Below are positions 24,901 to 36,960 of a DNA stretch of 64,000 bases, piece after piece (within the stretch, counting starts at the first letter, position 1; the number at the start of each line of letters is the position of its first letter). The translations under genes were made by a program, and so were the position numbers. The notes beneath the pieces were generated by a model. It saw only the letters and a list, made by a program, of their open reading frames with translations, was not told the DNA's origin and did no database searches. The DNA comes from Antitrichia curtipendula (taxonomy: Eukaryota > Streptophyta > Bryopsida > Hypnales > Leucodontaceae), in NCBI GenBank assembly GCA_951230915.1, contig OX579636.1, forward strand, positions 29,943,567 to 30,007,566, written 5' to 3'.

Positions 24901-26427
24901 CTCAATCAAGCATACGTCACTCCTAGCCATTTTTCGCAACATGGTTGTCACCCTACCGTGTTCTTTGTGCATCTGAGAATATCAGCTTAACGTCGGCTGC
25001 ATCACTATTGCCCGTCGGAAGTGGCTTCAAAGGGGAGGATCGCAAGGCAGGTTTGGTTATCATACCAGTACCCTTCTCATCTTCCGTTGCAAACAATAGG
25101 TACTTCAAAACCAAAGCCTGGTAACATCATCCACGATATAAGTAAACATCCTCCAGTCTACCAGCAAACAAGAATAAGAAGTACTCATATGCCTCTAGAC
25201 TAAATTGCTCCACATGACGATATCAATCCTCACAACGAGCGTCCGACAACTCCAACATACATATGGCTACCCCACATGCGCAATGAGAGGATCAACTCTT
25301 CTACCGACCACAAATTACCAAGACCATTCACATTCTTCACATAATGATAGCGTGACGATCTTAATTCTTCAGTTGTGAAAGCTTGACGATTTACAGTGAC
25401 TCTCAGCTACGGGTCCTTGCTAAATTCAACCTGTGTTTAGTCCTTAAGAAAATGAAATGTCAAGGGAAATGATAGTTGACTCACCTGAATTGGGGCCAAC
25501 ACTCCACAAGGACCACCTTCCCGTTGCACAAGACCTAGAGACGTCTCCGGGTCAGGGCTGAACCTGCAAAATACCAACCCTTACAAACTTGAAAATCTCC
25601 ATCATCATCATCAATCGTCACACAAGAAAAAAGAGCATGTGGCTTGTTCAATTTCCATGAACTTGGCATAGCAACTACCCAGAGCAAGCTTTTAAAAATG
25701 AAAACCGATCCAATTCAGAGATACAAAATTGCAAAAATCAATAAGCTCAGAAACATGACGCAATGACAGTCGCAACTCTGGAAGTAGATCTAGATTCATC
25801 ATCCTGTGTCTTGTTTACAGACAAAAACCCTGAACAAAAGAATATATGAGGATCCACTTCCAATACTGCAAGTCCTAATCACATTATAGCATCATTAATA
25901 ATGATGAGTTCATTCCCTAAACTTAATAAACAGACATGGGTTCTATCAAATTTCTTTTCATGAATGGTGGGAACAAACCTAAAGCCTTGGTGACACCATT
26001 GACAGAGGACATCCTTGGAGACCTTGGTACCAAACACGAGCAAGTACAACTGCTCCGCCAGGCGCAGCGGAAGCTGTTGTCGCTCATCCTCCACTCTCCT
26101 CTTTCCTCGGTTCGTCTTCTCAGCAGTAGCGTCCCGTAACGGGGCAAGGCCTTCAGATCGATCCGTGAGCTTAGTCGGGCTTCTGAGCTTAGTAAGCGGT
26201 ATGGCGTCGACCTGTACGGAGGAAGACGGGTCCAAGGTTCCAACTGCAGACACTCTCCGTTGTTCCGCCGCAGCAGCTCGAAGCTCTCGCTGTAGTCGCC
26301 GGTCCATAGCTTCCGACGACTCAGTGCTCCCTGCGACATCCCGCGGTTTGCTCCGCTTCGCATCGGGAGCAGGCTGCAAACTCATCCGGAACGCCAGCTT
26401 GAGCTCCTCATCGTCATGCTCCCCCAT
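21934..26427 (-). CDS. MINDY-type deubiquitinase (MINDY-3/FAM188-like), spliced
   Basis: MINDY enzymes are nuclear/cytosolic cysteine proteases that trim Lys48-linked ubiquitin chains. The start ATG is at 26427-26425. Exons: 26427-25979; 25563-25485; 25117 to about 24957 (or an earlier donor); 24496 to about 24360-24382; about 23992-23781; 23564-23493; 22722-21934. Exon 1 opens with a ubiquitin-interacting-motif-like helix (DDEELKLAFRMSLQ) and ends at the start of the catalytic domain (HQGFR). Exon 2 carries the signature LVQREGGPCGVLAPIQ with the catalytic Gln and Cys. Later exons give LWRAGGKRKAVLAVL, SPWGALLLLFSLLLSRGL and DRDDPVQPLVTTPFGHASQ. The last exon has NLLLCGQAVPNVFD, KCPKWPIWVIGSDSHYSILF (His of the active site) and an EF-hand-like insertion (FDAQDQSGGGGFISPEAL), and ends PSIV. 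The gene looks intact; two internal splice sites are uncertain. Confidence 0.9.
23424..23466. repeat. Trinucleotide microsatellite in a MINDY intron
   Basis: An imperfect (ACG/ACA/AAT)n run lies in the intron between 22723 and 23492. Confidence 0.6.
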
Positions 26428-27480
26428 GGCCAACACGGGATCCTCCGCGGTATCTATTCTGAAGATTTTTAAAATGTAGAATGCTAAGATCCAGCAACTT
26501 AGGCTCCACTCAGCATAGGTCGAGATTAAAACTGCCAAACACAAACCCTACGCCACCATAAAATAAAAAAATAAAAAAATATTACAAACCCCATGTGCTC
26601 ATCCCAGATTGCCCATTCCGATTGTCACACTCAAACCCTCCACCAGTGAACATGTCTGCTCCTCCTGTTCCCCAAATTGTCCAGGTCAACACCTTCGATG
26701 CATCAAGTCCCACGACCTGGCGAAGAAACCAACCCTAGGCGACCATGCCCGAACTCTGCACACCAACAAGAATGCCACTCTCCAAACCCTAACACACGCT
26801 CTTCCACGCCCCAACCAAGGCGCCCACGGCGTGACCGGCGCGACCAGTCCCCTACAGAGCGAGGGCAAAATTCACAGCAAGCATTGATCCGGTTGCTATC
26901 AACAAATCGAGCCCAAAATCGAGCCCTAAATCGAATGAACTATCAATTCAAAACCCTAACATAAATGATGCGAGAAATTGATCGAGCAAGAGAGAGACAG
27001 TGTGGGCCGACTTAAATGAGACCGTTCTGGAAGCTCGCAACGGACAGTCACTCGCAGTTGCGGGATGAGGGTTTCGGTAAGTTAGCAGAGAGAGTGACGA
27101 AGCTCCGGTTGCGCAACTTCCGCTGACGCTGAGTCGGCACTCCACGTCGGATTACTTAAGGTTTCACCAATCAATGAGTTCCAACAGGGTGCCAGCTCGG
27201 CGTATTCGACATGCCAGATGGACATCACGGATCCACCAACAATCGGAGGGTTGGAGAAGTTGAAATACCGTATCTCGATAAATACAAAACATATGAAGTG
27301 GGCCACAGTAGCCCAAGGCTTCGTCAGGGATTCAGTCCGGACTTCGGACCAAAAGACTCACTGAAGTCTGAGACCCGTCAGACTGGGGCACACGTTGTTG
27401 TGATCATGCTCAGACCGCGGAGCTTATCACTCGTCTAGGTCACGTTCGTCGTGAAGGGACCTTATCACTCTACGATTGTT
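26428..27480. other. Upstream region of the MINDY gene
   Basis: GC-richer than the repeat deserts around it and free of a convincing gene. It should hold the 5' untranslated region and promoter of the minus-strand MINDY gene. Short frames at 26609-26964 start without supporting features. Confidence 0.35.
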
Positions 27481-27492
27481 CATTTTGCGATT

Positions 27493-27585
27493 AAAGCCCT
27501 GTTTTGGCCTCCTAGGGTTTCGTCTGTTTACTTTCTTTTGCAGGATAAAGCCCTGTTTTGGCCTCCTAGGGTTTCGTCTGCTTAG
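27493..27585. repeat. Tandem duplication, 54 bp period
   Basis: The block starting aaagccctgttttggcctcc is present at 27493 and again at 27547, almost identical over about 35 bases, ending tttcgtctg in both. Confidence 0.7.
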
Positions 27586-29017
27586 TTTATATCGGAGCTA
27601 GAGGGAAGCTTTGCAAACGTTGTTGGGACTGGCGGCATGCATACAGGAGAGTCCGAATCATCGAGATCGAGGTTGCGGTATGCTTTTTTTTCCCGGACCG
27701 TAGCAATTTCTTGATGGTGAAATTACAAGCTTGCTGTATGGATGCGGTAGAAGTTTTTCTTGTTTTTTCAGAGCCAAGTTGAAAGAATTGAGTCAACAAG
27801 GGCGATGAGTTAATGCGATTCCCGGTTGTTTAGGAAGAAGCGTTCTTTTATTGTTTTCGAAAAGCGTTGTGGTAGTCTCGTAAATCGTCGTGTCTTAGAG
27901 TTTGTTTAATTCAGGAGGAGAGTCTTCCGATCCTGGTCGTCCATGAACCTAATATTCTTTTCTGATCGTATCGGAGTACAACAATGCTACTGTGTCTCCT
28001 GTTAGGTTGACGTGTGAAAATGCTGGCTAGCGATGTGGAGCTTTCTCACGATCGTCTCTGTAAAAGAAAGTTGGAGCAAGATAGGACATGCGACGTTTCT
28101 GCATGCCATTTAGATTGTACACGAAATTTGGTGAATTCATTCCTAAGAGCTGCTGCAACGGGGAAGAGCAGCAGGTGTTTATAGCAAAGAGGAGGGAGTA
28201 GAAATGGTCTTGTTGTTAGTTATTTCAAGGGGTAGAGAGCGGTAGAGAAGTCTTTAAGCAGGTCTGATATAGTGCAGGATTTTCTGAAGAGTTCCCGGCA
28301 AGGGGGATGCGAGTGAGGATTTGCCCTCAAGTATCACGAGGCAGGCAGCACAAGACCAAAAAAATTACGGTACTTTTTGCTTTGATTTCCTCGTCTGCTA
28401 TTGTCCAAGTAAGATTTGCGAACTTGGTTGATGATGTGTAACGTAACTTCCAAAGTTGATGGACAGAAGCCAATCTAGTTTTGTGAAACTTTTTGTGTAA
28501 ACATTGCCTAAACATTGCCTAAACATTGAAGTAGTATCGAATCAGTGTAAATTGAATCAATTTGAGCTTTTTGCATGATGTCATTGTCTTAATGTTGAAG
28601 TTGTATTGATTCATTGCTACTTGAAACAACATTAAAGTGATACTAATAAATTATACATTAGGTTAATATATAAACAATGCTACTTGAAACAACAATAAAG
28701 TAATATTAATAAATAATATATTAGATAAATATATAAATGATGCTTTGATAAGATAATTTGCTCCAACATTGAATCAATGTTATACCCATATTGATCAAGC
28801 TTGTTGTTGAAATAGTGATCTTTCAACCTTGAAATAGTACTAAACACTATCATTGCAAATAGTTAGTTGTTTTAACATTAACACATCATTTGTTTAAGGT
28901 GCCTGGTTATTTGAGATGTAGGGTTTCCCTGCTACGCGTCTCCCCACTTTCGCGTCCGCCAACGCTCTTTCCCGCTCGTGCCCGCTCCGTTTGCATCCCT
29001 CTGTACAGTGTGGAGTG
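27586..29017. other. Noncoding stretch with a short AT-rich duplication
   Basis: No gene is seen. At 28616-28745 a block of about 62 bases starting 'gctacttgaaacaaca' is present twice in tandem. Confidence 0.4.
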
Positions 29018-30039
29018 ATGGCTGTCCGAGCGATTGGGAAGCTTTCCATGGCCCTCCAGGTTCACAAACTTTATATGGTTGGGTTAGTATTTCCCAGAGG
29101 CATCAATGACCCCGCACCCATCAGACCCCTTCATCTTTCAGGAGAGTGGCTGATTAACAACCTGGATGCTAGCGCCCGCAATGTGCGATCCCTTAGACGA
29201 CACCTTGGACTTGTCTTGAGGTACGATGATAAGTTGAAGATGGCTGTCATTTTGCTTGGGTCGTCTCAGCCTCGCCGTGCCCACCGGTTTGTACCGTGGT
29301 TTGGTACGCCGAGATTGGACTACCAGCCTCGAGAGGTACTAAGGCCTACTCCTTTGAGGAAATATATAGATTGGCCAGGGTATATGAACTTCAGTCATGC
29401 GATGCGAGTATCAGTGATCCAGGATGGCGAGGTAGTTACGAGGACGAGTCCTGGATTGTCCTATTTTTGTCCAGTGAGCCAGGGTGGTCAAGTGCAGGAC
29501 GTCTTTGTGTCTCCTGCACAAGTTGATGTGCTCCATACTCTCCATTCACTCTATTGGGAGGGTAAGCGCTACTCTTCAGACGGATTTTTGAGATCAGGGT
29601 CTGGATCAGATGATGATGAGGGAGGTGGCAGGGACTATGGCATGACTATGGACGAGAGTTTTGGACTTCCCGTGCCTAGAGCTTCACCCAGTTTTGTGAG
29701 TGAGGCCATTCTTGCGGACGAGGACATTGAGGTGACGAATCCCATAGATCCTAAAACCGGGATGAGAGCTTCAGAGTCATTTGCGTTAGCTATGCAGGAG
29801 GAAGACATGCGAGCTACGCAAGTGGAGTTATTGGACGAGGAGATGGATTTGGGAGATATACCTACTCCGGAGATCTACGGAATCTTCAAGCCACTTATTG
29901 GTAACCTCCCTCAAAGATATTTTGTATGAGTTTATTAGTGCAAATCTTCAGTATTCTTATGTGTCCTTCTTGGTTTTTTGTTGATTGTTAGTTTTGAACT
30001 TTGATGACAGGCCTTGAAGAAGGCGGCTTGAGCGCATGA
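29018..30039 (+). CDS. Unknown protein gene, two exons
   Basis: Translation from the ATG at 29018 is open to 29929. A better model splices at 29900 (ATTG|GTAACC) to an acceptor at 30010 (gatgacag), ending LIGLEEGGLSA with TGA at 30037-30039. This gives about 303 residues. The N-terminal half looks folded (Arg, Leu, Trp, Pro-rich; PWFGTPRLDYQPREV, KYIDWPGYMNF). The C-terminal half is acidic and Ser/Met-rich (SGSGSDDDEGGG, EEDMRATQVELLDEEMDLG). No signal peptide, membrane segment or known motif is seen. It could be a plant-lineage nuclear protein or part of an old mobile element. Confidence 0.5.
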
Positions 30040-30738
30040 GCAGCTGGCAGACTCAGCTTGAGAGGAGCTGCCTGGCACTATCAGATTGTCTAGGGTGTGT
30101 AACCTCTTGATTCATGTTGAATCTGTTCTCACAGTATTGAAAGCATTGTCTCAAACTTGTCTCACAGTAGTTCGTCATGTCTCACTCTCGGAGCTACTCT
30201 TGTGAATCGTTGCTCTTGTTTCTTAAGGGGTGCGATATTTGTGTCAGTCTTCTCGATTCTCTTCTCAATTTCCAAGCATCCAGGGTCTTCTCTTCTGCCT
30301 CTGATTGATCCTATCCTGGTACTTCTGGGGTCGGTTTGCAAAACAACATTCCACTTCGGATTGCCCACATCGTCCACAAAAAAACTTGATGCACATGCAA
30401 CGGGAATGCAAATGAATTTGAAGAACAAGGCAATAAGCGGTCATTTCTCACTATTGTATATCCGTATCTATCTTTCTTCACTGTTGCATTTTGGCCCCGC
30501 ATGTTTGCTTGTATCCATTGTATTACCTTTGTTTTTGAACCCCGTCCCCATGTTTCCCACACTCTCCATCTTTCGCAATTCCATTCCTGGCTATCGATCA
30601 CTGCACCACCTCTGCCTCTCCCAGAAATCTCCTCTGACGCACACGATTCCCTCCTACCTGCATTTCCATTCGACGCGCCATTTCGGAGATTCCGCAGTGG
30701 TACATTTGTTTCGGAGATTGTTTGATGGTTAGGAGAAA

Positions 30739-33033
30739 ATGGGGATGGGAGGTGAGGAGGAGACGGTGCTGGTGACGATGGGGAAGCAGGGGGATGGAAA
30801 CCATGACATGATGAAGAAGCCGGGGCGGAGTGCGCAGGAGCTTGCGACGGTGGTGGGAGACTTCGTCACAGATGTCGTCACTGCGGTGCGAATTGGAAAG
30901 GCGGAGTCGGTCGTGGAGCGGACGCGCGGCGTGATGGAAGCGCATGCGCCGCGCTTGAAAGTGGCGACGCATCACGTGGGAGCGGATGTCGGACAGTGGA
31001 TGCACCAGGGCGGGCTGTGGCGAAGCCTTCTGGTGATGTCGGTGAGCGTTCTTGAACCCTAAAGGCCAGCTGACTGTTTCTTAAAAAACAGCTCTGAAAT
31101 CGTCGTGTGGAGACTTTCGTTTTCATAATCTGGTGCCGGAATGCAATATTCTTTGCAGATTCTGGAAATATAAAATATGTCCCTATCTGATTCATTGATT
31201 TTTCACAATTGGATCATTAGCTTGGTCATGAAGTTTTGGTCCTTTCTGTATTTTTTATCAATATATGCAATGTCCTTTGCTGATTCTGGTGACCAGTATA
31301 GTGTATTAGCATTTTATTTTTTTATTTTTCAGAGTATGATCAATTGAATTGGTTACAACGATGAATTCTAGGTTTTTGAGGGGTTAACTTAACTTCCCTT
31401 CTTGCCGTAGTTTTGGATTGGTCTTTTGATTGATGCTACTCGTGTCTGTCTCGTTATTCATCGAGTTTATGTATCGGAGGAAATGTGGGGTGTCTTTTAG
31501 TTTGAAGAATCACCACTTCAAGTGATAGATCAATGCCGGAAGACTTGATTTTCAAGTGTTACTGAATTGATTGCGATCGAACAAGTATTGAAGGATGAGA
31601 GTTTTTTGGAAGGATTTGAGCAGATTAACTCCTACAAGACCAAGAGACCCAAATGTTACTTCATGGTTTTCGTGCATTTTTGAGTTTGATCATATGGAAG
31701 TTCAGTTGAGAAGGTACCATGTTTTTTAGACTGTTTGTTATGGTCAATTTGTTTTGGACCAATACAAGCAATGTTCTTCACTGGTGATATAAAAGTTGAC
31801 CATGTCTGACGTGTATGATTTTTCTCAATATGATCAATCAAGTTGCGCATTTTCAGACCATGAAATCCTTTAGGTATTAAGTTCTTGGCATTCTCCTGGT
31901 TTGGGCCCCTATTTTACAACAATTTAGTGCAGTTTAAAAGGATGTGATAGTGTCGTGGTAATCGTGCATACCACACTAGATTAGTTCTTCACAGGTTATC
32001 ATTTATTAATAACCCTGGTAAGGCAGAGCCCTATTTCAGCAGGGAATGAATCCATAAATTCATCGCGATTGGATAATGTTAACGCATGCACAAAGTTCTG
32101 GAAACTGGTACAAGTGCATGCGCAACTAAACTCTACTACTGAACGATTCGAACTGTCATGAGTTGCTCTGGTATGTCGCATAGCCTAGTTTGAATATTTA
32201 TGTCCAACGATGCTTTATCGTGTTCTTACTTCCATAGGTGTTTTAGTTGCTCTTGAGTTCTCTCATTCATAACATTCTTTAGACTGGGGTCCAGCAACTT
32301 GGAGTCAGAATCACCATTATGAGTAAGAATCCCTCATGTGGGTACAAAAGAAACAGAGGATTGGTAATATTTTAATGAGTTGAGAGACTCTCACAGCTCA
32401 AGAGTTGGGTCCATTTCAATCCTATTTTACTCTTGTAAGCATGATGCTTTGAATTTCATTCCAGCAGTAATGAGGGTGTCTCCCCGTTGCTGAGAACGTT
32501 ATATTGGTATTTCTGTGCAAAATCTGCCCCATTTGCAGCAATCCGTGGTTTTAAGATCGAGTGTTCAACATGTGTGTGTTTTGACAGGTGGGACTGATAT
32601 CTGTTACGACTTTGACTGGTCTATCGGGCATTTCTGATAGCTGTTCTCGTGGCCACGGTGAACGCAGTGATCCTCGGGTTTCTGATGTGTCTGTCAGCGG
32701 TCGGTGCTTTTCTGGCGATGTTCTGCACCTCGCTCACATTCATCTACACTGGAGCGTTAGCTACAACAGCTTTCATCATAGGAAGCGCTGTGTTCATGGC
32801 CTCAGCTGCAGTGTTATTTTTCACAGGTTTGCAACTCTATCAGCGACACTGTTAAATGAACTTATTTCATTCTAGAGTTATGGGCTGCGTTGGTACTACT
32901 TGTCGAAATATTGGTCAGTTTATTAATATCGTCCTCTGTAGGAGTTGCAATTCAGTTAGTGCGAGGGATTCGAACCGAAGCAGACATAGATACAGAGTGC
33001 ATCTGGATCGCATCACTTTTGTTATCCTTTTAA
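30739..33033 (+). CDS. Small multi-helix membrane protein, three exons
   Basis: Exon 1 is 30739 to about 31041 (ATG GGG ATG; donor TCG|GTGAGC, or CTG|GTGATG a few bases earlier). It encodes a soluble, Gly/Lys/Glu-containing stretch of about 100 residues. Exon 2 ends at 32826 and has two strong hydrophobic helices (LIAVLVATVNAVILGFLMCL and AFIIGSAVFMASAAVLFF). Exon 3 is 32876-33033 and has a further helix (ALVLLVEILVSLLISSSVG) before a short tail and TAA. The intron 32827-32875 is only 49 bases. The acceptor of exon 2 is uncertain: the aG at 32587 gives a frame that does not keep the helices. An integral membrane protein of unknown role; a plant-specific family seems likely. Confidence 0.5.
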
Positions 33034-33973
33034 TTGTAGAAGCGGTTGTAACCCCTAATGGACCACGATTTCATGGTTTAAAATGACTATTTTTACTGAT
33101 GTACCGTAATTTATTAAGGGTCAAATTTTATATCACCGCAATCAGTGAAGAACATTGAATATGGTGGTAAAAAATAAATAAGACTGAACGTAGAATTGAA
33201 CATAAGAAGTCCCCACCCTCTAAAATGTGCCAAGAAAATTATGAGACCCTGTGTAGGGGTTAACTTTTGGACTGTAAGTTAACAAAGAGATGATGCGCCT
33301 GACAGGATGGATATTATTTGCGTGGTCGACTTGGGAAGTGATGAGAAAAAGCTTGAATTTCGTGAGGGATACTCTAGGTGTCTCAACTAAGGAGGAAATG
33401 TTTGTGGCGTGACCGAAGATGTTCATCTGCCTCCGTCCTAGTTAACTGAGCACTTGACAAATGAAGATACGTCAGATCTACAGATGGTTCCCTCCCAGCC
33501 CTGTGTTCTTTCTTCACAAGGGACCCATTCCAGGGTGGTCAAGGATGTTATATTAGTCTTAAACAAATGAAGCATATCATGTGTAGAGATGAGAAGAATT
33601 AGTCTCACTGTAAATAGTAGTGCTTTTTATACCGACATATAGGTTCTGGTTGACAAGGCCCCAATGTATTCACCTCTTACAACAAACTAGCGGTTTTTAT
33701 ATCTTCAGAATGTACTAGTAAATGGTTTGCATGATCAAAGTGCTTCATTAAGTTTCTTTTGCCAGAACTGTGAGTTGTCTCTTTTGATTTGCTGACTTAC
33801 TAGCTGTTGATGCTTCTTAGCCTTGACTTAGGGATTAGCCATCTCTCTACAGGACGTGACTCTCGAGCTCTGTATGAATTAACCCTTAAAAAGGATATTG
33901 CAAGCGTCATGGGGCCATGGGCATTTTGAAAGTCAAAACCTGAATTTTTTACATAGTTCTTAAATGTTCTTAT
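33034..33973. other. Noncoding stretch
   Basis: No gene or ordered repeat recognised between the membrane-protein gene and the inverted-repeat pair. Confidence 0.4.
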
Positions 33974-34203
33974 GCTTAACCCATAAATGCTGCCGAGGAC
34001 GTTTTTTGGTCGATGAATGACAAAGAATCCCTTCTTGTAGGATAGAAGTGCAACTATTCATCCTCCCAATTTTGTGCGAACAGGGAAGATCATCTATAGT
34101 AGTTTGTCTTTCAATGAGTGCTTTTGCATTATTTTAATCCAACAATTCACACAGTGACAAAACAAATGATTTCCACGTTTACAAGCCTGTTGTTTAAGGG
34201 TTA
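33974..34203. repeat. TTAACCC-ended repeat, left member of an inverted pair
   Basis: It begins cttaacccataaa and ends tgtttaagggttaa. Reverse-complement blocks recur at 36410-36658: atgaatgacaaagaatc, aactattcatcctcc, gagtgcttttgcatt, ccaacaattcacacag. Confidence 0.65.
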
Positions 34204-35390
34204 ACCCCTAAAGTCCCAATCTCCCCTTGGGAACAAAATTTTAGGCATGCTCCTACAATCTCAATATTTGGCTTGATTTTCAGAATTTTTTTGTGAAGAT
34301 AGAAAAATACATTGTCTTTCTAGAAATATAATTTTTATTTCAATCAATGCCTAGGAACAAAAATTATGGCACAAAAAGTCCAAATTTTAGTTTGATGGGC
34401 AGAAGAAAAAAAACTCAAAATTTAAAATTTAAAAATTTATAGTGTAGATTGTATATTTATCTACATTGAAAGCTTTGATTCATTACATTTGGATTTGTTA
34501 TGCAAAAATTATGGACAATCTTATTTTGGAAACAAATTAGAGCATCTTCTAATAGGATTCATTTTTTAACTTAATTTTCACATTTAAAAAAATGAAGTTC
34601 CACAGGGTTAAGATTTCAAGCTAGAACAATCTCACTATTAAAATTAGTGTGTTTCAATTCCACCTTGGAGCTATTAACAATTTAGTTTCCCCTTCAATCT
34701 TAAACCTACTTCTACAATCAAACTTCCTTTACTGCATGGGAATGGTGGAAAGCAATTATTAGCTATATGCACATGGAAAAGCTCAAGTGCCAAAGGCCAG
34801 TCATTTAAACATGCTCATGTTATATAGTAATTGTATTTGATTAGTTGCTTGTCTAAGAAAATCAGTGATGTCTAACATAATTAGTTCCATTGATGGTTTG
34901 TGCAACACACTTTATGCACATAAAGAGTATGCAAAATAAAGAACTACAATTAGTTATGCAAGTAGGAAATTTGCATCATGAGAGGTTTCATTGTACTTAA
35001 CAATTTTTTAATGAGTGAAAACTAAGGGTTTGTTTTTTAAAATTCCTATACTCCCAACTCAATTCTTCATCGTATAAAATTAGAAATTCAAAATCAATAG
35101 AACAATAATTTAAGTTAAGAAGGTTCAAAGCTTCAAATCTAGTTGAGCAAGGCGCAAAAAAAATTGTTTTCTTCACTTTATATGCAAATATCTTGCAATC
35201 TACATGGTCAAAGTTTTTGAAATTTCTTCCATACATTCTTACACTAGTCTACTCGTAGTACAAGATCCTACAATTCAATATGCAAAAAAAAAAATTAAAT
35301 TTTTTTTGCTCTTTGCTATAGAAATGGTAGTTTTGAGTGCTAGTTTTGATGGGGAAAAGGCCTTGGGACTTTAGGGTTTAACTAAGAAAA
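34196..35390. mobile_element. Non-autonomous DNA transposon-like element (dispersed repeat, copy B)
   Basis: The ends read ttaacccctaaagtcccaa on the left and ttgggactttagggtttaa on the right, a terminal inverted repeat of about 19 bases with one or two differences. The interior shares blocks with copies A (20640) and C (39320), and has an extra stretch at about 34732-35010 that they lack. It encodes nothing. Confidence 0.6.
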
Positions 35391-36409
35391 TATAGCTCCA
35401 ACAATTTATTTTTTATTCCATTTTAATAATTTTTCAAAATTATTAAAATTAAAATTTTTGTGACACTTTGAAGATAGCATCTTGAAAGCTCAAAATAAAC
35501 GACTTTTGAACTTTTCTTAGTGTGAGCTCAAAGAATACATCAATTACACCATGATGTTTGTCACTATCAGTATTTTCATTTTTCTTTAAAATTTCATATT
35601 ATTTTAAGTGTTTATGTAATTATTAAAAAATTTACAAAGAAAAGTTTTTACAAATTATATATAAATTCAATTTAATGTTTTTAATTATAAAAATTTGAGA
35701 CTAAATTTGAGATATATACCATATTACTATATGTGAAAAATATCAAACAATTGAAATGTGTTTTTGATGTAGAAATGTAATGAAGTTTGACCAAGTCCGG
35801 ACATGAAATGTAATGAAAGGGTTAAAACTCAATAGGTATGTGTTAAAAGCGGCCGACTTAGGGCCTCCTTACATGTATCGGTGGGTGGGAGGAGTCAATA
35901 GGGTCGAAATATAGAAAGCACTTTTCTGCTCCTTCTATAATGTCTAATACATTGATATTGGTGGAACTCTCTCTCCTACTTCCCCGCTTATCGATCATTG
36001 GTGACACTATTCTTGTCTTTTAGTTGCTTTCTTTGCCCACCGGGCTCACATGTAAGCTGTCCCTTAGGGCTGGTGCAAACCCAGTGGATTTCATGTCAAA
36101 TTTTGCTGTAACTTACCATTTGCCGTGTTCTCGTGCATTCACTCTAAGTTACAGGACCGAGGCTTTGACTTTGTAAACCAATGTTGTCTTTTTTGTCTGC
36201 AACTTGTTAACCCTTTCGGTTTCCTAGTGGCGATGACAATATGGTCTTGAAAGTGTCGGAAACACACATGAATGATGAATGTGGGGTCTGCAACTGGAGG
36301 TCACTAACTAATTTTTCTAAAGTGAAGCAACATTTGTAAACATTTGTAAGCTTTTCAGTTAGTTGCAAGAGTCCGGGATACCTTCAGTTTGCAATTGGAG
36401 GTCACTCAG
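35391..36409. other. Noncoding interior between the inverted repeats
   Basis: AT-rich to about 35800, then mixed composition. No open frame of note. Confidence 0.35.
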
Positions 36410-36658
36410 ATATTTTAACCCTCAAACAACAAGCCAATCACTATGGAAATCATCTGTTTGGGTACTGTGTGAATTGTTGGCTTTAAAAAAATGCAAAAGC
36501 ACTCACTGGAAGACAAAACTATTGTAGAAGATCCTCCCTTTCCACACAAAATTTGGAGGATGAATAGTTCCACTTCTGTCCTGCATGAAGAGTGAGATTC
36601 TTTGTCATTCATCGTCAAGAAAATGTCCTCCGCGTCGTTTATGGGTTAAGTGGAGCAT
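36410..36658. repeat. TTAACCC-ended repeat, right member of an inverted pair
   Basis: The inverted partner of 33974-34203. Its outer end reads tttatgggttaag and its inner end ttttaaccctcaaacaac. Together they could be the about 240 bp terminal repeats of one 2.7 kb element, or two independent insertions. Confidence 0.6.
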
Positions 36659-36699
36659 CACTTGTAAAAGCAGTTTGGTTTGGTTTGGAATTGGTGGCA

Positions 36700-36960
36700 T
36701 TTTAGCCCTGTAAGACTGGTTGGCATTGTGAAAATCATCTTTTTCAATACAATGTGAATCATCTACTTAGGAAAACCCAAGAAAACTCATAGAGCTTAAA
36801 CTACTATATAAGACCTCCCCTCTCGTACAAAATTCTAAGGATTAACACATGCAATTTTGTCTTACATAGAAGGATTCTTTGTTATCCATTAGGCCAGTCT
36901 GGTCCGCAGTGTCCTTGCAAGGTTAAGTGGAACAATCCTTGTAAAAAGCTTGGTTTGGAA
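36700..36960. repeat. Diverged third copy of the TTAACCC-ended repeat
   Basis: It follows the order of 36410-36658 in the same orientation: 'gaaaatcatct', 'acaatgtgaatc', 'aagacctccc', 'acaaaattct.aggatta', 'gattctttgttatcca', 'aggttaagtgga'. Confidence 0.45.

Noticed and set aside
26609..26964. Small plus-strand gene upstream of MINDY
   Set aside because: Two overlapping frames of similar length in GC-rich leader sequence, with no conserved motif or splice context.
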